Source: a virus
IMG/VR virus record: IMGVR_UViG_3300018877_000008
Coordinates: 1-43,290 of that record
Length of the DNA: 43,290 nt
Reading direction: 5' to 3' (one strand)
In this document: positions 36,114-43,290 of the stretch, one piece after another
How positions within the stretch are numbered: position 1 is the first letter of the stretch
Layout: each line of letters begins with the position of its first letter
Translations under genes and position numbers: made by a program
Notes under the pieces: generated by a model
The model's database searches: none
What the model was told of the DNA's origin: nothing
What the model saw: only the letters and a program-made list of their open reading frames with translations

Positions 36114-38165
36114 TTATAGGTATAGACTAGTGGAAAGGTGTTTTACTATTGTGTATTCAACGTTAGATTTGGTGATAACGTCCGCTATAAATTCGGCGGT
36201 CTCGCGACGGTCGCCGTTCAAAACGATTGGATCGGCCGAAGGAGCGAGGATTTGCCAGCTTTTAGCAGCCGCCGCGTAGGAGGTCGGCGTAATCGTAAGC
36301 ACCACCCCGCGCGCGGGCGTAATGCGGATCGGCCGGTTGAGCCCAAAGCCGCGCAATTGGTTAACCTCAAGCGAGCCGCTGCCAGTTACAACGATCTCTC
36401 GTACGTGCTCGCCTTCTTGGAATACGTTTGCGTTGCCGAATCCGTCAAGCTGAACGTAGCCGCCGTCCGTATCGCTTTGTCTAGCCTTCTCGACTACCCG
36501 GCCGCCACCTAAAGCGACCGACTCGGTATATCGCGCTACTTCTACCCCGTCCTCAAACTCTATCCATTCACCTTTAGCGCCGTCTATGGTAGCTGAAAGA
36601 CCGCCTCGAACCCTAAAGGTTGGCGTCTGACCCGAATCTAAGCCAAGAAATGTAACCTTTATCCCCGATGGCTGGATTCGCACCCGCCTTACGCCGGCAA
36701 TTGCGGGCGGGAGTGTACGTATAGCTTCGCTGGCGTTGCTAGACGTAAAATTTGTTATCGGACTGAGTAATCCTTTGTTTAAGGCAAGGTCCGCAAGGTC
36801 AGTAACGCCGGTTATATCAATAGTTACCGCTGACTGAGCCAAATTGACCGTTTGAGCGCTTAGCCGTACCGTTGCGGTTAAGTCCGTGGGGTTGCGGGTT
36901 GAGTAGGAAAGCCGCCAAACCAAAGGAACCGTCGTTTGGCCGCCTAAGACTACGTTACTAGCAACCACGTTGTTGGCCGGCACCATTGTGTACGAGGCGT
37001 AGTCGGCATCCTCGCGGTACTGGCAGTACGAAAGAGTATTGCTCTCAAATGTCGTTTGAGTATTTAGCAACTCAAGGTCAGAGCCCAAGCGGACGCTATA
37101 GAGCTTGTTGTTCCGGATTCTCGGGTTACCCCAGGGGAAATTATTGGTCGCGTCGAGTGCTTCCGAGTAGGTCGTCCCAAAAAAGCCGCGCGTTTCGTTC
37201 CCGACCGCGTCCGCCCTCCCGACTACCTGGTTGGCGGTGAAATTGTAATTCACCAGGTCAGATTGCGACTTGTAGTGCGTATCGTTAAGCCGGTTGGTTT
37301 GGAGAACAAGGTTGCTTTCAGTGGCTACGGCCGTGCTTGATTGATTAACCGCGATTGAGTACACGTTGTTTTTCCAAGCCACCAACTGGCCGGCATTCCG
37401 AGTAAGCGAAGGTCGCCAAGTCGGCTGGGTAGCGTCGTACTTTGGCAGCCGCGACAGGATGACGCCGACCGGAGCGAAGGTATTTGACGTTAGGGCGTGC
37501 AACACGATGTCGCCAACATTGCCGCGACTGTTAGCTGTTGTTGGTCGGTCGGTAATCCGGTACATCCGGCCGGGCGTCAGGGTGCCGACTCCGACAGCGG
37601 CCGCTACTCGCGCCTGCGCCTGCGCGTAGGTTAGCGACTCGTAGACGCTCGCCGTAATTTGTGCCCGGTTGTCGAGCGGAAACTCTTCTCCGCCCTGAAA
37701 AACGTATAGCCTAGAGTCGGATTGCTTGGCAAAAACACTCGGTAGGTTTTGAAAGGCTACCCCGCCCAGGTTATACGTCAGGTAGCGGTCACCTAACGCG
37801 CCGCTTGTGCCGATTGTCCACCGGTTAAGCGTAGTGCCCTTGTCGGTGCCTTGGGCATGGGTTGAGCTTATCTCTTTCCAGTCCAACGGCGACGTCGTAG
37901 GCACTGCGCCTAACGAGTTACGAAGCGTCTCCCAAAGGCGACCGTCGTAGCTCACTTTCTGCGGATTCGTCGCGTTGTGCTGGTATTGCTGATTAGAAAC
38001 CCAAGCGTCGAAATTAGCCAGTTCGTCCGCCGGCGGCGCGGATAGCGTATCCAGCAGGTCGCGCATCAAGGCACCAACCCTTTGCGCGGAGTTCGCTTTC
38101 TTTATCGTTTCGTTCGCGATTTCCTGCGCGCGCTCGCGTAGGTTGTTAATCGTATCTATAGCCAT
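36114..38165 (-). CDS. Tail fibre / receptor-binding protein candidate (683 aa)
   Basis: A helical N-terminus (residues about 5-45) is followed by a carbohydrate-binding-like module (VSYDGRLWETLRNSLGAVPT, then DWKEI, as in CBM5/12) and long beta-rich, Ser/Thr/Asn-rich sequence without catalytic motifs. Such make-up is typical of trimeric fibres. It stands after the distal tail proteins and probably contacts the host surface. Confidence 0.7.
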   Translation of the reverse strand: MAIDTINNLRERAQEIANETIKKANSAQRVGALMRDLLDTLSAPPADELANFDAWVSNQQYQHNATNPQKVSYDGRLWETLRNSLGAVPTTSPLDWKEISSTHAQGTDKGTTLNRWTIGTSGALGDRYLTYNLGGVAFQNLPSVFAKQSDSRLYVFQGGEEFPLDNRAQITASVYESLTYAQAQARVAAAVGVGTLTPGRMYRITDRPTTANSRGNVGDIVLHALTSNTFAPVGVILSRLPKYDATQPTWRPSLTRNAGQLVAWKNNVYSIAVNQSSTAVATESNLVLQTNRLNDTHYKSQSDLVNYNFTANQVVGRADAVGNETRGFFGTTYSEALDATNNFPWGNPRIRNNKLYSVRLGSDLELLNTQTTFESNTLSYCQYREDADYASYTMVPANNVVASNVVLGGQTTVPLVWRLSYSTRNPTDLTATVRLSAQTVNLAQSAVTIDITGVTDLADLALNKGLLSPITNFTSSNASEAIRTLPPAIAGVRRVRIQPSGIKVTFLGLDSGQTPTFRVRGGLSATIDGAKGEWIEFEDGVEVARYTESVALGGGRVVEKARQSDTDGGYVQLDGFGNANVFQEGEHVREIVVTGSGSLEVNQLRGFGLNRPIRITPARGVVLTITPTSYAAAAKSWQILAPSADPIVLNGDRRETAEFIADVITKSNVEYTIVKHLSTSLYL

Positions 38166-38167
38166 AA

Positions 38168-39454
38168 TTAGTTAAATGTATCGTCAAAGGTGAAGTCAAA
38201 AATACGAGCCTCCTCAGCGGCCGGCGCGCTTACGATTGTTAGGTCGAGTTCGAGGCAATACCCCTCCTCGGTGCGAGCTTTTATCGTGATTATCCGGGAG
38301 TCATCGGTCGTGCTGGTTCCGCTGAGGATAATTTGCCCGCAATCGGAACGCAGCGCAAGGCCGGCCGGCAGCCGACCGGTAACGCTAAACTGGATTTGCT
38401 CAGCAATCGGAAAAAAGGAATACACTACCTCTGCGGGTTGACCGGTTACAATGGCGACCACTTCCTCGCTAGCTTGCGCCCCTTCCGCCTGGTACGCATA
38501 ACGTAGCGGCGAGCAAGTATAGGATACGTCGACTGCCGGATCGGTGCCGCAACCGAAATTCGTTTGGTTGTATCCTTGCTCGAATGCCTCGAACTTGGTA
38601 ATGTAATACGGGTGGAAGCCGTCACGTTCGGCGAAGGTCTCGAAAAACTCAGTTTCTAACTCGCCCTGGACGCTCAAAGGCCGGCCGTTAATGAAGAAAG
38701 AGGAATGCTTGACCGCGACCGCTAAGGCCGCTTGGGTTAGTTCGTCCACATAACCGGTCGTTACCTCAAGTTTTTTGTCAATTACGACGTTGGCCGTTCG
38801 GAAAACCCCGTTTGACTGGCGGTAAACCTTCTCTTTTATCGGATACGTCGGCTTGTTTACGTAGAGATGCAAGCGGACTTGCTGGTAAAAGCCGGCCGCT
38901 GCCGGGTAATTGAACCCAAAAGCGAGCCTCGAATCAGAAAACCGAATGATTTTGGTTTCCGGATGATCCCCCACAACCAAAAAATTAGATACGGCAATCG
39001 CGAGCGGCGCTCCTTCGGTACCGGTTCGCTCCTCCGTCACCAACGAAAAGCCGGTATTAGTCCCGGTCGGACTTATTTCGCATACGCGGTCGGTCTCTTC
39101 CCAATCGTTCCAAAGGATCGGAACCCTGAACAAAACGACTTGGTAGCAACCGTCCTCCAAATCCACCGGCACGTTGAGCGTAACTTGCCAAGGAGCCTCT
39201 AACGCTTCGCTTTCGACTGTGCCCGCGTCCAAGGTGACAACCTCGCCATTCCGGATAAGGCCAATCTTGCCCATATCCCCCGGGTTTTCGGTCAGGAAGC
39301 GGATTTGGTCGCCCCGCTTGATTGGTAGAGCGTATTCGGGGCTGGTTTCATCGCAGTAGCCAAAAATCGCCTGTGGTTGATCGTCGGGCAACGTAAAGCC
39401 CTCAGCGACAAGCGCGAGCGGCGGCGGGGACCAACGGAGGAAAGATTTTATCAT
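38168..39454 (-). CDS. Tail protein with Ig-like domain (428 aa)
   Basis: A beta-rich 428-aa protein. Its last third contains a He_PIG-type Ig-like module (VTGRLPAGLALRSDCGQIIL, then SGTSTTDD). ATG 39454 overlaps the previous stop as ATGA. The distal location suggests a baseplate or side fibre component. Confidence 0.65.
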   Translation of the reverse strand: MIKSFLRWSPPPLALVAEGFTLPDDQPQAIFGYCDETSPEYALPIKRGDQIRFLTENPGDMGKIGLIRNGEVVTLDAGTVESEALEAPWQVTLNVPVDLEDGCYQVVLFRVPILWNDWEETDRVCEISPTGTNTGFSLVTEERTGTEGAPLAIAVSNFLVVGDHPETKIIRFSDSRLAFGFNYPAAAGFYQQVRLHLYVNKPTYPIKEKVYRQSNGVFRTANVVIDKKLEVTTGYVDELTQAALAVAVKHSSFFINGRPLSVQGELETEFFETFAERDGFHPYYITKFEAFEQGYNQTNFGCGTDPAVDVSYTCSPLRYAYQAEGAQASEEVVAIVTGQPAEVVYSFFPIAEQIQFSVTGRLPAGLALRSDCGQIILSGTSTTDDSRIITIKARTEEGYCLELDLTIVSAPAAEEARIFDFTFDDTFN

Positions 39455-39912
39455 TGCAGCCCCCCTCCGTTTGGCGGTGGACAAATCCAGCTCGGGCAAC
39501 TAGCCCCCATCTCAAAGCCCAACGTCCAGCCTTGCGCGCAAGGTGTTTGCGGCTGAGGGCCAACGGGCGGGCAACCAAAGTTGCAAGAGCCGTCGTCAAC
39601 CGTAGCGTCCGGGTTATAGTTGGTAGCGGTTGGGTCCGTGCAACCCCTGATCGGAACCGGACAGGTCACTTGATCCGTGACAGGGGCGCGGTAGTCGGCT
39701 TGCCCGTTCGTGTTTGGTTTTTGCTGCCCCGTCGCCGCGTTATCGTCGGTATAATATTGCTCAAGGGTTGCCCAGCCTTTTTGACCGGTATTATAGCCGT
39801 TCGCCGTTACGCAAAATTGACTAGACGCCAGCACGCGCCAAGCCGTCGCGCGTGGTAGGGCGCAGTTAGCCGGATCAGATAGTCGAATTTGGCGCGTTTG
39901 GGTTATTGGCAT
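39451..39912 (-). CDS. Tail-associated protein with calcium-type DP-x-A-x-NYNP-x-A motif (153 aa)
   Basis: Near residue 90 stands GCTDPTATNYNPDATVDDGS, a Cys-bounded motif frequent in secreted Bacteroidota proteins and like the thrombospondin type 3 calcium repeat. The rest has a proline/cysteine-rich end (CPSWICPPPNGGG). It may be an adhesion or spike accessory of the tail tip; no phage protein of this type is known to me. Confidence 0.65.
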   Translation of the reverse strand: MPITQTRQIRLSDPANCALPRATAWRVLASSQFCVTANGYNTGQKGWATLEQYYTDDNAATGQQKPNTNGQADYRAPVTDQVTCPVPIRGCTDPTATNYNPDATVDDGSCNFGCPPVGPQPQTPCAQGWTLGFEMGASCPSWICPPPNGGGLQ

Positions 39913-42347
39913 TAGTTCGGGGCCTTGAGAAGCGAAAAGTTAGCCGTCCCGCCGTCCGCGTTAGGCTCGTAGGATACTTCGCGAATATAACCGCGCGCAA
40001 AATCGTCCTCGCAACGGAAGGCAACGGCAAATATAGCGTTTTGCTGCAATTCGAGAAATTCCGTTAAACTGAGAGGTGCTGAGAACGAGAAAATTTCGGG
40101 CTCAAACAGCGGTGTTACGTTTAGCGGTACGTTCATATCCTGGCTCACCCGCGTAACGAGACCGCCGCAACTGTCGGGCAAAAGGTCGGATTCTTTCACG
40201 TTACCCGTACCCGTCTGAAAACGCAATACCGGGTTGACCTTGCGGACCGTTGAGGTAGCCAGCACCCGCCGCCAATTGTGAGCCATGCGGACCGGGGACA
40301 AGCGCAGGTTGTAGGCTGTTTCCGGCGACTGCATGCCGGTGACATCGACAAACTCCTCGTTGCGCTCCGACACGGTGCCGGTCGGGTGATTTTGGTTCAT
40401 GCCGTCGCGCGAATAACGTTTAGACTGCAGAGCTGACTTGTTGAGGGCAATTAAAAATAAGTCGTTATCGTTGGCCGCATCCTTGGTTTGCTCGAACTGC
40501 TTGCGCCGTTGCAGCTCAATCAAGTATCCGCCCGTAATCAAGTTGCTTATTGCCGAAATCTTCCGTTTCGCGTTTTCAATCGGCAGTACGTAGCTGCGTT
40601 TCGTCTGGATTTCATCTACTCCACCTACGAGCCCGGACTCCCACTTTGAGTAACCAACCTCGAACTCGTTAACGATGCTTTGCAGGTCAACCGAACGATC
40701 CACATCTGAGACACCATCAAGCGACAAGGCGGTTTCGTTGCGGTAAAAGTACTCGCGCGGTTCAACCCGGACAACTTCGTGTTGGATGCCTTGCACGGTG
40801 ACCCCAAAGCACCCCTCCACGTTGGATACTAACCGAAACTGATCTACGCTTTCTCGCAGCGGTACGCGGTAGAGGCGCGGGTCAAGCGTGCTTACTGATT
40901 CTTCCCAAACCACCTCACCCGCGCGCAACAGTGCCAACTTAACCAACAGATTGGGCGCTATGCTGCCAGTTAGCTTAATCTCGTAATAGTTGGCCGACAA
41001 GGGCAAGGGGGCGTATTTAGTATTGTCGAACGGAGAAGTACAAAACGAGGCATCAAGTAGTACGTCGGTAGGCACTCCCTCAACCTCTACCCGTCTACCC
41101 AGGCAAAAGATAGCGTCCAGGCCGTTATACAGCGCCTCAAACGAGGCGGATAGCGGGTAATCCAGCCCTTCGGCCGTTTTTGCCTGTCGAATCGCGAGCC
41201 CGTTCGTTAGTAGGTTCCACTTTTGGCAAGTGTTGGTAAAAAAGTCCGACCTAAACGAGTCGGGCTCGCCGGTTATGCTCTCGGTTATGCGTTCAAAGGC
41301 TTCATGCACCAACAAACCGCGCGCGCTTGAGGGCGCGTACACGCTGTCTTCGCGGTATTCAAGAAAGCTGCCGTCGCGGATGAAGTCAACCGAACCAACC
41401 AGCACCCCAGGCGATCCCACCCGAACGATTTCCAAGTACAGAAAGAGGTTGGAGTCGGTCGGAAAGTTAGCTGTGACTTCAAAGGGGTACTCTAACGTAG
41501 TAGTGCCGGGGCTTACCGTCTGCTCACCCAAAAGAAAATCGGAGGTTATCGCTTGCGACTGAACGCCCCGAACGGTTAGCTTAAGCCGGAACTTTAGGTT
41601 AATTACCGCGCCGTTAACCGAAAAGTAGTTGACCGCGAAACGCACCCGTCCTTTCGTGGGTAGCGAACGGACTGTTACCCCGGCTGGGAAGGTAAAACCA
41701 GAGTAAAAAAGAGGCTCCCCAAACGATCCTGCCGGCGAGGTACCAAAAGAGGTTGGCTCCATTGTTTGGTCAACCTCGCCGCCAACCGTCTGAAAAGGAG
41801 GAGTAACGTTTTTTTGGCTCCGGTTTAACTCAAAAACCATTTGCCAGCGAGTCAGCGCCTCGTTAATAACGTAATTGCTCCGGAAAGTCACCTCTCGTGA
41901 GTGCAAGAGCGCGGCGCGGTAAGGCGCAATGGGCATCGTGAGGCCGTCGATTCCGACCAACGAGTCCAGATTAACCGGTACGTCGAGTCGGTTTTTAAAA
42001 CGCGAGGTTAGGCCGCTTTGCACTAGCCCGACCGTTACCGAATCTGGCAAGCAGTCCGGGCAACCATTGTTTTCCTTGTAAAGCGCAAAGTTTATGCGGC
42101 CGTTATAGGTGTAGGCAACGCCCTCGCAGTCGGTAGAGCCCTCAATCCGAATGTTTACCTTGGCGTCGATACCTTCCGCGTTGAATTTTGATTGCAGGTA
42201 CTTCGCGCCCTCACCCGTGAACTCCAAGCTGTCCGAGAAAACCAGCTCCACGCCCCCCAGCGCGTCCGATCGACGGAAAGTGAACTGTACCGAGTCCCAT
42301 TTCTGAGGCTCTGCCACTTCGTTTCCATCAAGCCAAAATGTCCACAT
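39912..42347 (-). CDS. Large distal tail / baseplate protein (811 aa)
   Basis: An 811-aa beta-rich protein that follows the tape measure with a one-base overlap. This place is that of the distal tail or tail-hub protein. Its first part resembles proteins found after the tape measure in Bacteroidota prophages; CPDCLPDS near residue 95 is a paired-cysteine loop. No enzyme motif is seen. Confidence 0.7.
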   Translation of the reverse strand: MWTFWLDGNEVAEPQKWDSVQFTFRRSDALGGVELVFSDSLEFTGEGAKYLQSKFNAEGIDAKVNIRIEGSTDCEGVAYTYNGRINFALYKENNGCPDCLPDSVTVGLVQSGLTSRFKNRLDVPVNLDSLVGIDGLTMPIAPYRAALLHSREVTFRSNYVINEALTRWQMVFELNRSQKNVTPPFQTVGGEVDQTMEPTSFGTSPAGSFGEPLFYSGFTFPAGVTVRSLPTKGRVRFAVNYFSVNGAVINLKFRLKLTVRGVQSQAITSDFLLGEQTVSPGTTTLEYPFEVTANFPTDSNLFLYLEIVRVGSPGVLVGSVDFIRDGSFLEYREDSVYAPSSARGLLVHEAFERITESITGEPDSFRSDFFTNTCQKWNLLTNGLAIRQAKTAEGLDYPLSASFEALYNGLDAIFCLGRRVEVEGVPTDVLLDASFCTSPFDNTKYAPLPLSANYYEIKLTGSIAPNLLVKLALLRAGEVVWEESVSTLDPRLYRVPLRESVDQFRLVSNVEGCFGVTVQGIQHEVVRVEPREYFYRNETALSLDGVSDVDRSVDLQSIVNEFEVGYSKWESGLVGGVDEIQTKRSYVLPIENAKRKISAISNLITGGYLIELQRRKQFEQTKDAANDNDLFLIALNKSALQSKRYSRDGMNQNHPTGTVSERNEEFVDVTGMQSPETAYNLRLSPVRMAHNWRRVLATSTVRKVNPVLRFQTGTGNVKESDLLPDSCGGLVTRVSQDMNVPLNVTPLFEPEIFSFSAPLSLTEFLELQQNAIFAVAFRCEDDFARGYIREVSYEPNADGGTANFSLLKAPN

Positions 42348-43290
42348 TAGAGCGGGAATTGATTGTTAAGTATTTCGGTTACGGAGTCTCCCTTACGGAT
42401 ATAGGTTTCAAAGCCCTTTTTGTTCAGGTTGAATTCGTGAACGGGTTGGTTGCGTTGCAATTCGAGCAAGCGGTTCGTTTTGCGCTGTTCCATCAATAAG
42501 GCGGAGTAGTTGCCGGAAGGTTGGGCTACCCGATCGCCTTTGGAGTAGTCCAGTACGAATTTATTGATTACCGAACCGGGGATTTTACCGTCAAACATCG
42601 CATCGTACGTCGTACGGTATTCCTTCATTTTGTCGGTTGGCATAACGCCTTCGCCTGGTTGCAGCATCGCAAATACACTGTCTTTACCCATATCAAAGCC
42701 CGGTACCGATTTAGTCCCTTTCTTGAACTTAGGCAGTGGTCGAGCCAGGATGAGAGCCGCTTGCAAGGCTCCTTGTGCCGCCGCGATACCCGCAAAGGGC
42801 AAGCCGACCGGAACGCCAAGCGTTGCTAAGGTCTTGCCAATAGCTACCGCCGTATTGATAGCTACGTCGAAAAGCGCCTTGTCGCGGTCTTGCCGCGCCT
42901 GCTTGGTTTTTAATGCCTTTTCTTGACTGTCGAACTTAGCCGCGATAAACGCTTTCGCCTGCTCGTTGTCCCCGACTAGCTTTAGCTCCCGGTCGCGAGC
43001 CTCTTGGATCGCCTGCGCGCGCTGCTCGTTCTTAATATCCTGAATTTCCGAGTAGGCGTCGCCAAGCGTGGTTGCTACATCGTAGAACGTTTGCACGTAT
43101 TCAAGGCGCTTCTCCATTAACGCTTTTTCGCGCGCCTCTTCCGCCTTATAATACTCATCGAGCGCAGCGCCCCGGACATCCTGCGAAATCTTTTGAAAGG
43201 TCTGTTCAAACTTAGCGGCCGTTTCAAGGTTTATCGCGTCGAGCGAGGGCTCGTCCAGCTCTGGCACCAAGGCAACCGGTACTTGCTGCT
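42347..43290 (-). CDS. Tape measure protein, C-terminal part (continues from base 1)
   Basis: The C-terminal 265 residues of the tape measure (unique part to 43144; bases 43145-43290 repeat 1-146). After a charged coiled coil comes an Ala/Gly/Leu-rich membrane-like segment (LATLGVPVGLPFAGIAAAQG) and then FKKGTKSVPGFDMGKDSVFA with LQPGEGVMPTDKM, a C-terminal motif common in tape measures of this phage group. The stop overlaps the next ATG by one base. The apparent TTG start at 43270 is an artefact of the window edge. Confidence 0.9.
   Translation of the reverse strand, partial: QQVPVALVPELDEPSLDAINLETAAKFEQTFQKISQDVRGAALDEYYKAEEAREKALMEKRLEYVQTFYDVATTLGDAYSEIQDIKNEQRAQAIQEARDRELKLVGDNEQAKAFIAAKFDSQEKALKTKQARQDRDKALFDVAINTAVAIGKTLATLGVPVGLPFAGIAAAQGALQAALILARPLPKFKKGTKSVPGFDMGKDSVFAMLQPGEGVMPTDKMKEYRTTYDAMFDGKIPGSVINKFVLDYSKGDRVAQPSGNYSALLMEQRKTNRLLELQRNQPVHEFNLNKKGFETYIRKGDSVTEILNNQFPL
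43145..43290. repeat. Terminal redundancy, right copy (same as 1-146)
   Basis: Repeats the first 146 bases with one mismatch (G at 43164 for A at 20). Removing one copy joins the tape-measure frame without a break. Confidence 0.95.

Noticed and set aside
1-43290. Integrase, transposase or insertion sequence
   Set aside because: No tyrosine or serine recombinase, DDE motif or terminal inverted repeats were recognised; temperate life is suggested only by the repressor-like genes.

Overview
The window looks like one complete, circularised genome of a tailed double-stranded DNA phage (siphovirus-like) that infects a member of the Bacteroidota. The first 146 bases are repeated as the last 146 bases with one mismatch, and the repeat lies inside the tape-measure gene, so the unit is about 43,144 bp. 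The host guess rests on promoters of the form TTG-N19/20-TAnnTTTG, the Bacteroidota housekeeping type, found where genes start; on A-rich leaders instead of strong Shine-Dalgarno sites; and on gene families usual in Bacteroidota phages (Lin1244/Lin1753-type replication protein, KilA-N, ParB-like protein beside the terminase, this kind of tape measure). No integrase or transposase was recognised.

Almost everything is on the minus strand, so it reads from high to low coordinates. (1) 22957 to 20282 and 20176 to about 15.4 kb: two early transcription units. Their promoters are the same 37-bp sequence with one mismatch, and each carries the inverted repeat TGTTGC-N5-GCAACA between its promoter boxes. 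They encode a nucleotidyltransferase-like protein, a zinc-ribbon protein, two XRE-type helix-turn-helix proteins (one membrane-anchored), a pentapeptide-repeat protein and many small proteins. (2) 14521 to 9545: KilA-N protein with its own promoter and operator-like palindrome, a Lin1244/Lin1753-type replication protein whose gene contains 11-bp-spaced iterons (candidate origin), a VRR-NUC nuclease and small membrane proteins. (3) 9536 to 8816: an array of five tRNA-like RNAs with abnormal anticodon regions; one is about 218 nt long. (4) 8786 to 4961: small proteins, ParB-like protein, small and large terminase.

(5) 4918 to 1, continuing at 43144 to 34641: tail module, with small proteins, a tail assembly chaperone with a -1 frameshift at a run of nine T, tape measure (845 aa after joining the ends), distal tail proteins, a large fibre-like protein and a candidate tail-tube protein. 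(6) 34636 to 26479: head module with portal, Mu F-like minor head protein, a methyltransferase and a family-25 glycosyltransferase, scaffold, capsid and head-tail connectors. The order terminase-tail-head differs from the usual terminase-portal-capsid-tail. (7) 26396 to 23532: lysis module with amidase, membrane/coiled-coil protein, unimolecular spanin and holin candidate.

Only three genes are read on the plus strand (23075-24519): a lipoprotein, a proline-rich repeat peptide and a four-helix membrane protein. They look like moron-type genes placed between the lysis and early regions. The phage encodes no recognisable polymerase, helicase or primase and so probably recruits the host replisome.
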